Below, in pieces: positions 17,324 through 24,725 of a stretch of 34,893 bases of DNA (the first letter of the stretch is position 1; the number at the start of each line of letters is the position of its first letter). Source of the DNA: Mongoliibacter sp. (GTDB taxonomy: Bacteria > Bacteroidota > Bacteroidia > Cytophagales > Cyclobacteriaceae). The notes below the pieces were generated by a model. It ran no database searches. It saw nothing but the letters and a program-made list of their open reading frames with translations, and was not told where the DNA came from. The position numbers were made by a program, and so were the translations under genes. Where the stretch lies: assembly GCF_007692705.1 (NCBI RefSeq), contig NZ_REBN01000169.1:1-34893 (forward strand), in the 5' to 3' direction.

Positions 17324-18454
17324 TTAAAGTCTTCTACTAACTTTTTCTACCATCTGATTCTTCCAAACGGCAAAATCACCTGCAATGATATGTTCTCTTG
17401 CTTGTGTAACCAGCCAAAGGTAGAAACTCAGGTTATGAATACTTGCTATCTGTGCAGCTAAAATTTCTTTGGCTATCACCAGGTGTCTAAGATAAGCTTT
17501 AGAGTAGAAAGAGCTTACATAATTATTGATATGAGGATCAATAGGACTGAAATCATCTTTCCATCTCTCATTTTTGATATTGATGATACCCTCAGAAGTG
17601 AACAGCATACCATTTCTTGCATTCCGGGTGGGCATTACGCAATCAAACATATCCACTCCAAGCGCAATACCTTCCAGGATATTAGCAGGAGTTCCTACCC
17701 CCATCAAATACCTAGGTTTATCAGAAGGAAGAATATCCGTAACCATATCTGCCATTTCGTACATATCTTCCACAGGTTCTCCCACAGAAAGTCCTCCAAT
17801 GGCATTTCCTTCCCTTTCACAGGAAGCTACAAACTCTGCTGACTGTTTTCTAAGGTCTTTGAAAACACTTCCCTGCACAATCGGAAACAATGCCTGACTA
17901 TACCCATATTTTCCTTCAGTATTGTCAAAACGGTCAATACACCTTTTCAGCCAACGGTGTGTCATTTCCATCGAGTTTTTGGCATAGTCATAGGTGCAAG
18001 GATATGGAGGGCATTCATCAAAAGCCATGATGATATCCGCACCGATTACCCTTTGGATATCCATTACCCCTTCAGGGCTGAACAGGTGTTTAGAGCCATC
18101 AATATGCGATTTGAATATTGCGCCTTCTTCGGTAATCTTCCGGTTTTCCGCTAAGGAAAAAACCTGATATCCCCCCGAATCAGTCAGGATAGGTTTTGAC
18201 CATCCATTGAATTTGTGTAAGCCTCCTGCTTTTTCTAAAATGTCCAAACCAGGTCTCAAGTAGAGATGGTAAGTATTGCCTAAAATAATCTGGGCCTTGA
18301 CATCATAGGTAAGCTCCCTTTGGTGTACAGCTTTGACCGAACCTGCCGTACCTACAGGCATAAAAATAGGGGTTGCTATTTCCCCATGGTCTGTTTTGAT
18401 GACACCTGCCCTTGCCTTGCTCTTTGTGTCAGTGGCTTCTAGATTGAATTTCAT
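17324..18454 (-). CDS. tgt: Queuine tRNA-ribosyltransferase (zinc cysteines absent)
   Basis: A 376-residue TGT that exchanges guanine 34 for preQ1 in GUN-anticodon tRNAs. Catalytic residues are visible: Asp92 in LTDSGGYQVFS, Asp271 in DMFDCVMPTRNARNG, with GGLSVGEP and ADIIMAFDECPPY. Oddity: the CxCxxC zinc motif that precedes YSxAYLRH in E. coli is replaced. The three Cys positions align with Ile309, Asn311 and Ser314, while the fourth ligand His340 (SIHNL) remains. I recall the same loss in other Bacteroidota TGTs, so it is likely lineage-wide and compatible with activity. First gene of a tgt-lptF/G-eamA operon. Confidence 0.94.
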   Translation of the reverse strand: MKFNLEATDTKSKARAGVIKTDHGEIATPIFMPVGTAGSVKAVHQRELTYDVKAQIILGNTYHLYLRPGLDILEKAGGLHKFNGWSKPILTDSGGYQVFSLAENRKITEEGAIFKSHIDGSKHLFSPEGVMDIQRVIGADIIMAFDECPPYPCTYDYAKNSMEMTHRWLKRCIDRFDNTEGKYGYSQALFPIVQGSVFKDLRKQSAEFVASCEREGNAIGGLSVGEPVEDMYEMADMVTDILPSDKPRYLMGVGTPANILEGIALGVDMFDCVMPTRNARNGMLFTSEGIINIKNERWKDDFSPIDPHINNYVSSFYSKAYLRHLVIAKEILAAQIASIHNLSFYLWLVTQAREHIIAGDFAVWKNQMVEKVSRRL

Positions 18455-18469
18455 GAACTGTATGCTTCA

Positions 18470-18494
18470 CAACTCCATTACTATTAGGGAGTTG
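18470..18494. repeat. Inverted repeat in the tgt/glycosyltransferase divergent region
   Basis: CAACTCC (18470-18476) and GGAGTTG (18488-18494) form a 7-bp inverted repeat with an 11-base loop, followed on the plus strand by a T-rich run (18498-18503). It lies between divergent genes, so it could be an operator for either one or a short 5' hairpin on the glycosyltransferase transcript. Nothing upstream on the plus strand needs a terminator here. Confidence 0.4.
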
Positions 18495-18545
18495 GTATTT
18501 TTTTCCTTATTTCAAGGACAAAAATATAAGCTTATTCTTAAATGA

Positions 18546-19724
18546 ATGCTCAAATTGCTTTTATATTTGTCCGTTAAACTCATGGGAATGTTATTAGATA
18601 TTTTGTGGATAGTATTTTTACTTGTACTCGGTGTACAACTATTTTATATTCTAATCATTTTTGGGCGAATTTCTTTTTTTTACCGAAATAAAATTTCCTC
18701 CAGCCAAAATAATTATGAGGGCGTCACTGTAATTGTTGCGGCACACAATGAAAAAGAAAACCTAAGAAAACTGATCCCTATACTTTGCGGGCAGGATTAC
18801 CCCAATTTTGATGTCATGATCATCAATGATAGGTCCAATGACGGGACTAGGGCTTTGCTGGAAGAAATGATGTCCCATTACCCCAAGCTGAGGACTGTCA
18901 CTGTCAAATACACGCCAAATCACGTTACTTCAAAAAAATATGCATTGACTCTTGGTATCAAAGTAGCCAAAAATGACGTCCTCTTATTGACAGATGCTGA
19001 CTGCCTGCCGCAGTCGGACAAATGGATAAGACTTATGACTGCACCAATCAGGCAAGAGAATAAAATATTCGCTCTTGGGTTTTCCCAATACAGCAAGGGG
19101 AAGGGTATATTGAATAAATGGATTCAATTCGAAACCCTCTGGACAGGACTGCAATACATTTCATTTGCACTTTGGAAATCTCCTTTTATGGGTGTTGGCA
19201 GAAACTTAAGCTACCGAAAAAGCTTTTTCATGGAACAAAAAGCTTTCAAAGGTTTATGGCACATTGAATGTGGAGATGATGACCTATTTGTAAACCAATA
19301 TGCAACAGGAAGCAATACAGCTGTGGTGGTGGATCCGGAAAGCATTACCATATCCACACCTAAAACCAGTTGGGGAGCTTATTTTAGGCAGAAGAAAAGA
19401 CATTTTCATGCCGGTAAATATTACAAATCAGCTGACAAACAAAAAATAGGACTATACTCTTTTTCCCACCTTCTTTTTTGGACTATAGGGTTTTCTTTAC
19501 TCGTAATTCTAGGAATAGAGCAGATATGGGAACAATTTGCGATAATTTTAGGTATAATTATTGTCCGTTCTATATTACTCACGTCGGTATTTACTTCTGC
19601 AAGGAAAAAGCTCGAGGGAAAGTCAAGCATGTTCTGGACAAGTTTCTTCGACCTCATGTATATCGCTTACTTTTGGATCGTGGGAGCATTTGGGTACCAA
19701 TCAAAGAAAGTTAGATGGAAATAA
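18546..19724 (+). CDS. Membrane-anchored family 2 glycosyltransferase
   Basis: About 392 residues: an N-terminal membrane helix (about 16-40), a GT-A catalytic domain, and two or three C-terminal helices (about 305-385). GT2 features are VTVIVAAHNEKENL at 60-73, the IINDRSNDGT loop, the metal-binding TDAD at 149-152, GVGRNLSYRKSFF, GDDDLFVNQ and QKKRHFHAGKYY. Processive-like GT2 enzymes of this shape build cell-surface glycans; substrate unknown. ATGs at 18546, 18582 and 18588 are all in frame, and a start at 18582 would still keep the first helix. Its 3' end overlaps the next gene by 10 bases. Confidence 0.88.
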   Translation: MLKLLLYLSVKLMGMLLDILWIVFLLVLGVQLFYILIIFGRISFFYRNKISSSQNNYEGVTVIVAAHNEKENLRKLIPILCGQDYPNFDVMIINDRSNDGTRALLEEMMSHYPKLRTVTVKYTPNHVTSKKYALTLGIKVAKNDVLLLTDADCLPQSDKWIRLMTAPIRQENKIFALGFSQYSKGKGILNKWIQFETLWTGLQYISFALWKSPFMGVGRNLSYRKSFFMEQKAFKGLWHIECGDDDLFVNQYATGSNTAVVVDPESITISTPKTSWGAYFRQKKRHFHAGKYYKSADKQKIGLYSFSHLLFWTIGFSLLVILGIEQIWEQFAIILGIIIVRSILLTSVFTSARKKLEGKSSMFWTSFFDLMYIAYFWIVGAFGYQSKKVRWK

Positions 19725-20326
19725 ACGAAAGAGGATTTTCAAAAAAGGCATTAGAGGATTTTGATCTGATTGATAGGGCTGTAATTGATAAGGATCAGCA
19801 GGCGTATGCTTCCTTGATGAAGCGTTACAAAAAAGCCGTTTACTTCATGATCCTGAAAATGATCAGGGATGCAGACGATGCTGATGACCTCACCATGGAA
19901 GCTTTTGCCAAGGCTTTCAAGAACCTCCATCGCTTCAAAAAAGATTATACTTTCAGTACCTGGCTTTTTAGAATCGCCACCAATAATACCATTGACTTTA
20001 TTCGGAAGAAAAAATTAAAGACAATGAGCCTCAACACCACCCTGAGTGATGATGGGGGTAATGCCGTGACCATTGATGTAGAGGATGATGATAACAATCC
20101 ACAGGATGAATTCATCAAATCCCAAAGAAAGGAAATGGTCAGGATTTTTGTTGATAAATTACCGGACAAATACAGAAGACTAGTAGAACTGAGGTATTTT
20201 CAGGAACTGTCTTATGAGGAAATCGCACAGGAACTGGAAAAACCATTGGGCACGGTAAAAGCGCAACTGCACCGGTCAAGGGAATTGCTTTCTGAGATAG
20301 CCGAAGGTAAAAAGAAGCATATTTAA
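19715..20326 (+). CDS. ECF-type RNA polymerase sigma factor
   Basis: A 203-residue sigma-70 family protein with region 2 (about 27-95: ASLMKRYKKAVYFMILKMI, DADDLTMEAFAKAFKNLHRF, FSTWLFRIATNNTIDFIRKKK) and region 4 (about 135-190: LPDKYRRLVELRYFQELSYEEIAQELEKPLGTVKAQLHRSRELL). The linker is acidic. No anti-sigma gene is adjacent. It overlaps the glycosyltransferase by 10 bases, with an AAAGAAAG ribosome-binding site inside that gene, so the two are made from one message. Possibly a constitutively available sigma rather than one held by an anti-sigma. Its stop is two bases from the end of the convergent lipoprotein gene. Confidence 0.9.
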   Translation: MEINERGFSKKALEDFDLIDRAVIDKDQQAYASLMKRYKKAVYFMILKMIRDADDADDLTMEAFAKAFKNLHRFKKDYTFSTWLFRIATNNTIDFIRKKKLKTMSLNTTLSDDGGNAVTIDVEDDDNNPQDEFIKSQRKEMVRIFVDKLPDKYRRLVELRYFQELSYEEIAQELEKPLGTVKAQLHRSRELLSEIAEGKKKHI

Positions 20327-20328
20327 TT

Positions 20329-21219
20329 TTATTCCGCAACAAACAGTGCTCTTAGTTTATTCCTGCTATTGTGTAGCTTTAAAACATTGTTTTTTAAAAA
20401 ATAACTAAGTGTATCATCATTTCCTATGAGTCTTGCAATGCTATCAGCTTTATTAGCAATCTCCGCAGTTCTAATGGGATCATAAAAATTGTTTTTGCCA
20501 TTCCCCCCATAGGGGTTTGGCAAAGTTTTTATTATAATCTGACTATTTCCGGTATCGATTGAAAAACTCAAAGTCCAAAAGAAGCTTTTTAGATTTCCGG
20601 TCTCAAAATCCATATGCCCCTCGATCTGTGAATAGTTCGAAACAGGACTTGAAGTAAATCTAATACTTTCATTATTAAATTCACAAGTAGGATGAGAGTA
20701 TATCACGTCTTCATTATCAATAAACCCAACAAATTTCCAAAAAGTATCAATAATAGAAACCTCTTTCGGTTTTACTTCATAGATTACAGGACAGCTTAAT
20801 ACCCTTTCTGCTTTGGTTACAATAAATGGGTTCCCAACTATGTTGTCAATCGAATTAAACTCTTTAACATATCCCGAAATCCTGTACCATAATCTTGGTG
20901 AAAGCCACCTTGGAGAGGTATCATTTACAGATACAATATGCTTCAAATAATTTTTGTGATAATCCAAACAGATTTGATCGGGTAAGCTATCGCATATTAG
21001 TGATTTATCCAAAGCTGACAGAAAAGTGAATTCACCGGGATCTTGCAGTTCAAAAACAAATCCTGAAGACCGACTGTTGGTAATTTCCTCAAGAGCCAAA
21101 AATGCTAATTCGTTATTGATCTGGCCAACAACTCTTCTTTTTCCAAAATTGCTTTCATCATTATCACTGATACAAGCCATCATTGAAATCAAAAATAAGG
21201 TAACGCAAAAAGACCTCAT
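20329..21219 (-). CDS. Unrecognised lipoprotein, possible META-like C-terminal domain
   Basis: A 296-residue protein with a short signal peptide ending in SMMAC (Cys16 would be lipidated), so probably exported and membrane-anchored. The first half is not recognised. The second half (about 155-296) starts with DTFWKFVGFID and ends with a pattern of I-A-N-K-A-D-S-I-A-R then D-T-L-S-Y-F-L-K-N-N-V-L-K-L and L-R-A-L-F. This resembles META/HslJ-type domains found repeatedly in Bacteroidota lipoproteins, but the similarity is by eye only. It is convergent with the sigma-factor gene and upstream of nadD in the opposite reading order. Function unknown. Confidence 0.72.
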   Translation of the reverse strand: MRSFCVTLFLISMMACISDNDESNFGKRRVVGQINNELAFLALEEITNSRSSGFVFELQDPGEFTFLSALDKSLICDSLPDQICLDYHKNYLKHIVSVNDTSPRWLSPRLWYRISGYVKEFNSIDNIVGNPFIVTKAERVLSCPVIYEVKPKEVSIIDTFWKFVGFIDNEDVIYSHPTCEFNNESIRFTSSPVSNYSQIEGHMDFETGNLKSFFWTLSFSIDTGNSQIIIKTLPNPYGGNGKNNFYDPIRTAEIANKADSIARLIGNDDTLSYFLKNNVLKLHNSRNKLRALFVAE

Positions 21220-21335
21220 ACCCTTTCTTTATCAAACCCTAAATTACGCATTTTCTTAAAAAAGAATGGAAATTTATTGATTCGACACACCTGAGCTTTT
21301 TTTCTAAGAATGAGATATAATTCTGAATAATAAGC

Positions 21336-21902
21336 CTATTGATAAAGCTTTTTATCCATTATATAATCAACAACATCTACAGGTAATAAATATTTTACGG
21401 ACTTCCCGCTTCTAATTGTTTTCCTGATAAAAGTGGCAGAAATATCCATCAAAGGAGCTTCGACGAAGCTTACATTCGGATGTTGGAACACCGGTTGCGA
21501 ACCTGGCCTAGGATAAACATAAAGACCATAATTTTCCAAAATCACTTCATAGTTCTTCCATTTATGAAAATGTGTTAGGTTATCACCGCCAACGATAAGC
21601 TTGAACTCATGTTCAGGGTACTTTTCAGAAAGATATGTTAAGGTATCTACCGTATAACTAGGACGAGGCATATGAAACTCCACATCTGACACCCTAAAAT
21701 AAAAATGATCGGCGATGGCGAGCTCTACCATCTTGTGCCGATCAAATTCATGCAATAATGTTTTCTGCTTTTTGAAGGGGTTTTGAGGACTGACCACAAA
21801 CCACACTTCATCCAAGTCTGTCTGATCCTGCATCACATTGGCTATTATAAGGTGCCCAATGTGAACAGGATTAAAAGATCCAAAAAATAAACCTATTTTC
21901 AA
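21336..21902 (-). CDS. nadD: Nicotinate-nucleotide adenylyltransferase
   Basis: A 188-residue nucleotidyltransferase that makes deamido-NAD from nicotinate mononucleotide and ATP. The GSFNPVHIGH motif (residues 8-17) and the ISATFIRKTIRSG motif near residue 155 are both present, as is the SPQNPFKK loop. The start codon is TTG at 21902: the next in-frame codon set upstream reaches the gmk stop within five codons without an ATG, and no downstream ATG would keep the nucleotide-binding motif. It follows gmk by 12 bases. Confidence 0.94.
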   Translation of the reverse strand: MKIGLFFGSFNPVHIGHLIIANVMQDQTDLDEVWFVVSPQNPFKKQKTLLHEFDRHKMVELAIADHFYFRVSDVEFHMPRPSYTVDTLTYLSEKYPEHEFKLIVGGDNLTHFHKWKNYEVILENYGLYVYPRPGSQPVFQHPNVSFVEAPLMDISATFIRKTIRSGKSVKYLLPVDVVDYIMDKKLYQ

Positions 21903-21914
21903 AACGATTGTTTT

Positions 21915-22487
21915 TTATTTAGAGAGAAAATCACCAACTAATTTCTCAGCAGTCTCAAAAGATTTCTGCATATCATCATTGAGTATGGTGACGTCAAATT
22001 TGTCCTCAAAGGTAGCTTCAAATTTGGCCTTGTACAATCTTCTCGAAAGGCTTTCCTCACTTTCTGTACCTCTGTCCTTCAGTCTTTCTTTGAGGACTTC
22101 CATAGAAGGCACTTTCACATAAATGGCCAGAGCCTTGTCTCCAAAATACTTCTTTAGATTGACTCCTCCCTTGACATCAACATCAAAAATCACGTGTTTG
22201 CCTTCATCCCAAAGTCTTTGTATTTCTTCCTTCAAGGTGCCATAAAAATTACCTTGATAAACCTCTTCCCATTCTATAAAGGCGTTTGTATCTATTTTTT
22301 GTTTAAATTCTTCCGGTGTTAAAAAGTAGTAGTCCTTACCGTTTTCCTCTGTTCTCCCTCTTTTGTCTCGAGTGGAAGCTGATATAGAAAACCCAAGACT
22401 TGGAAATTGCTTGATAAGGTGTCTGACAATGGTAGTTTTTCCCGAACCTGATGGGGCTGAAAAAATAATTGCTTTTCCTGAGGACAT
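21915..22487 (-). CDS. gmk: Guanylate kinase
   Basis: A 190-residue enzyme that phosphorylates GMP to GDP. The P-loop is APSGSGKTT at residues 11-19; [23 protein letters not shown] is the GMP-binding segment; [15 protein letters not shown] and the [17 protein letters not shown] lid follow. Length is normal. Second-last gene of a four-gene run that begins with an ECF sigma factor; only four bases separate it from the preceding small gene. Confidence 0.96.
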   Translation of the reverse strand: MSSGKAIIFSAPSGSGKTTIVRHLIKQFPSLGFSISASTRDKRGRTEENGKDYYFLTPEEFKQKIDTNAFIEWEEVYQGNFYGTLKEEIQRLWDEGKHVIFDVDVKGGVNLKKYFGDKALAIYVKVPSMEVLKERLKDRGTESEESLSRRLYKAKFEATFEDKFDVTILNDDMQKSFETAEKLVGDFLSK

Positions 22488-22491
22488 GAGT

Positions 22492-22764
22492 TTACTTAAT
22501 TTCCTGAATCTTTTCCCTGATGTTGGCTACAAGTTCAGCCGGGGTATTCTGTTTGGTACATTTGGTTTTCAGGACTTCCCTTATAGCCTGTTCTAGATGA
22601 TAATGCTCAAAACAAGGCGCACATTTGGCAAGTTTTTCATCCATAATTTCTTTAGAATTGGGGAGATTTTCACCGTCCAATATACTTTCCAACAATTCAA
22701 AGCATTTACTAACATCCTTACATGTTAATTTCCTTTCTTCGGACGCTGTTGACTTCTTATCCAT
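22492..22764 (-). CDS. Small cysteine-rich protein, probable RsrA-like anti-sigma factor
   Basis: A 90-residue soluble protein with cysteines at 15, 21, 48, 51 and 69. The core CxxC (K-C-A-P-C) followed by [18 protein letters not shown] and then [13 protein letters not shown] closely follows the pattern of RsrA-type zinc-binding anti-sigma factors (C-P-P-C...LE.avR.lvrrsC...P..L...ir). The spacings from CxxC to the flanking Cys21 and Cys69 are like those from RsrA Cys41/Cys44 to Cys11 and Cys61/62. The zinc His that precedes CxxC by four residues in RsrA is Lys44 here; His54 and His56 lie just after. It is encoded right after a SigR-like sigma factor, which supports a cognate pair. Redox sensing is inference. 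Confidence 0.68.
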   Translation of the reverse strand: MDKKSTASEERKLTCKDVSKCFELLESILDGENLPNSKEIMDEKLAKCAPCFEHYHLEQAIREVLKTKCTKQNTPAELVANIREKIQEIK

Positions 22765-22833
22765 TTTACTTAATTAATTTATACTTGTTTGTTCTCCTCA
22801 ACTCCATTTAACAAATAACCTCATTTGTTATTT

Positions 22834-23427
22834 TCACTCATCTTCATCCGTCTTATAACCCATATTCTGTGCATAGGAACGCAGTTTTTCTTTCAATAAG
22901 TTCCTTGCCCTGTGGAGCCTGGACCTTACTGTTCCTATGGGGATATCCAGAATCTTGGCCATTTCTTCATAGGTAAAACCTTCCAGGTCACAAAGTATAA
23001 TCACCGTGCGGAAATCTACCGCCAGACTGTTGAGCGCATTTGAGATCTCATCGCCCAACATGTCCTTAACTGCATCCACCCTTAGGTCGGTCGTGATACC
23101 ATAATCAACATCATCTGAGTTGTAATAAGTTTCAACCTCCTGATAATCAACTTTGGCAGGCTGCTTACTTTTTTTACGGTAATCGTTGATAAAGGAATTT
23201 TTCAGGATTCGGAACAGCCATGCTTTTGCATTGGTTCCCTGCTCAAATGAATTGATAAATCTGTAAGCCTTGAGGTAGGTATCTTGTACCAAATCTTTAG
23301 CGTCGTCTTCGTCAAAGGTTAACCTATACCCAAAATTATACATAGAATCTATGTGTGGCATAAATTCATTATCGAAGATATTATTCTTTTCCTGATCGGA
23401 ATATTTTTTTCTTTGCACCTCAGACAT
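22834..23427 (-). CDS. ECF sigma factor, SigR/SigH-like
   Basis: A 197-residue sigma factor when started at the ATG at 23427; a TTG at 23436 would add three residues. Region 2 contains HIDSMYNFGYRLTFDEDDAKDLVQDTYLKAYRF and the segment F-E-Q-G-T-N-A-K-A-W-L-F-R-I-L-K-N-S-F-I-N-D-Y-R-K-K, which is characteristic of the SigR/SigH (thiol-stress) ECF group. Region 4 is near 125-185 (AVDFRTVIILCDLEGFTYEEMAKILDIPIGTVRSRLHRARNLL). The next gene encodes a probable RsrA-like anti-sigma. Genes gmk and nadD follow in the same direction. Confidence 0.92.
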   Translation of the reverse strand: MSEVQRKKYSDQEKNNIFDNEFMPHIDSMYNFGYRLTFDEDDAKDLVQDTYLKAYRFINSFEQGTNAKAWLFRILKNSFINDYRKKSKQPAKVDYQEVETYYNSDDVDYGITTDLRVDAVKDMLGDEISNALNSLAVDFRTVIILCDLEGFTYEEMAKILDIPIGTVRSRLHRARNLLKEKLRSYAQNMGYKTDEDE

Positions 23428-23545
23428 AAGTTCCAAAAGTAATCATTGGGTGAATTTATCACTAATTTTTTTGAATAAAGTCAAGGCTTTTGGCTTATTT
23501 TGGCCTTTTATACCCGACAGCTTAACAATATAGCTCACAGCATAA

Positions 23546-24394
23546 ATGTTTATTTTCAAAGCCATTTCTTTTCTTCCTCTCTGGATGCTGTACCTGATCA
23601 CAGATTTTCTGTTTTTAGTAGGATATTATATTCTGGGTTATCGAAAAGAAGTCATTCTCAATAACCTACGCCATGCTTTTCCTGAGAAAAATGAAAAAGA
23701 AATTCGAAGTATAGCAAGGAAATTCTTCAGAAACCTGACAGACTCTTTTGCTGAAATCATCAAATCCTACAGCATCACGGCTAAGGAGTTGGAAAAAAGG
23801 GTTAAAATATCCAATCATCACTTGGTTACAGAAGCCATTGAAAAAGGACAGGTAATCATAGGGCTTCAGGGACATTTTTTCAATTGGGAATGGCACTTAT
23901 TGCAAATGACAGCCAATATAGAAAAGCGATGTGATGTAGTCTATGCCAAGGTAAGTAACCCCTTTTTTGAAAAATTGATGATGAAAATCCGTACCAGATT
24001 TGGCGTGGAAATGGTAGAAAAAGAAGCCTTTCAGCGAGATTTTCTCAGAAAAAGAAATCAACCTAGGCTGATTGTTTTGGCAGCAGACCAAAGACCGGGC
24101 AACAGAGACATCCGGTATTGGACGGAATTTATGCATAGGGAAACAGCTTTTTTTGAAGGAGCCGAAAAGCTGGCAAAAAGATTCCAACACCCAGTCATCT
24201 ATGCACATGTGAGTAAACCTAAAAGAGGGCATTACATCTTTTCTTATGAGATCATGGATCAACCTCCCTATGATGGAAACCCTGACCACAGCATAACCGA
24301 TAGGTTCATACAGCTTCTGGAAGCTAATATCAAGCAGGAACCCGAAATCTACCTTTGGAGCCACAACAGGTGGAAGTGGAAAAGGGGAGAATAG
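23546..24394 (+). CDS. Lipid A-type lysophospholipid acyltransferase (LpxL/HtrB family)
   Basis: A 282-residue protein with an N-terminal membrane helix (about 7-30) and the YRKEVILNNLRHAFPEK segment typical of late lipid A acyltransferases. The catalytic HX4E motif is His110 to Glu115 (GHFFNWEW). LAADQRPG and the C-terminal YLWSHNRWKWKR are further family signatures. It would transfer a secondary acyl chain to lipid A at the inner membrane. Divergent from the SigR-like gene with a 118-base shared upstream region. Confidence 0.9.
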   Translation: MFIFKAISFLPLWMLYLITDFLFLVGYYILGYRKEVILNNLRHAFPEKNEKEIRSIARKFFRNLTDSFAEIIKSYSITAKELEKRVKISNHHLVTEAIEKGQVIIGLQGHFFNWEWHLLQMTANIEKRCDVVYAKVSNPFFEKLMMKIRTRFGVEMVEKEAFQRDFLRKRNQPRLIVLAADQRPGNRDIRYWTEFMHRETAFFEGAEKLAKRFQHPVIYAHVSKPKRGHYIFSYEIMDQPPYDGNPDHSITDRFIQLLEANIKQEPEIYLWSHNRWKWKRGE

Positions 24395-24725
24395 AAGTTT
24401 GATCAGTATGTGAGACAGAAGGAAAATTGTTTACGCAAAACTTGTCAAAATCTTTCCTTCATCAATATGAATTATTAATGTATTTTTCCATTTACTGACC
24501 TTTCTGGCAGTAAAAATCGTCCCGCTCTAGTTCTGTTTTCAGAAAACTTGGAGTTACAATCGCATTTATTTCGACTCAAATCAAGTGGGGAGAAATATAC
24601 GATATCACCCTAAAGCCAAATGAAAGAAATGGAATGATTGCGGGAAAGCATGATATTTTATCCCTGCAAACTCTCCCTTCCGTTTCAAATTCCCTAAATT
24701 TGAACTTTGTTGGTAAATTAAGCGC
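24395..24725. other. Non-coding spacer before the helicase gene
   Basis: These 331 bases hold no supported gene. They carry a candidate promoter near the 3' end (24695-24702). I find no hairpin with a T-run that would terminate the upstream acyltransferase transcript, and no RNA gene pattern. Confidence 0.5.
24695..24702 (+). promoter_or_regulatory. Candidate -7 element for the helicase gene
   Basis: TAAATTTG matches the Bacteroidota TAnnTTTG box exactly and lies 23 bases before the ATG at 24726. No TTTG is found at the expected upstream distance, so the call rests on one box. Confidence 0.38.
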
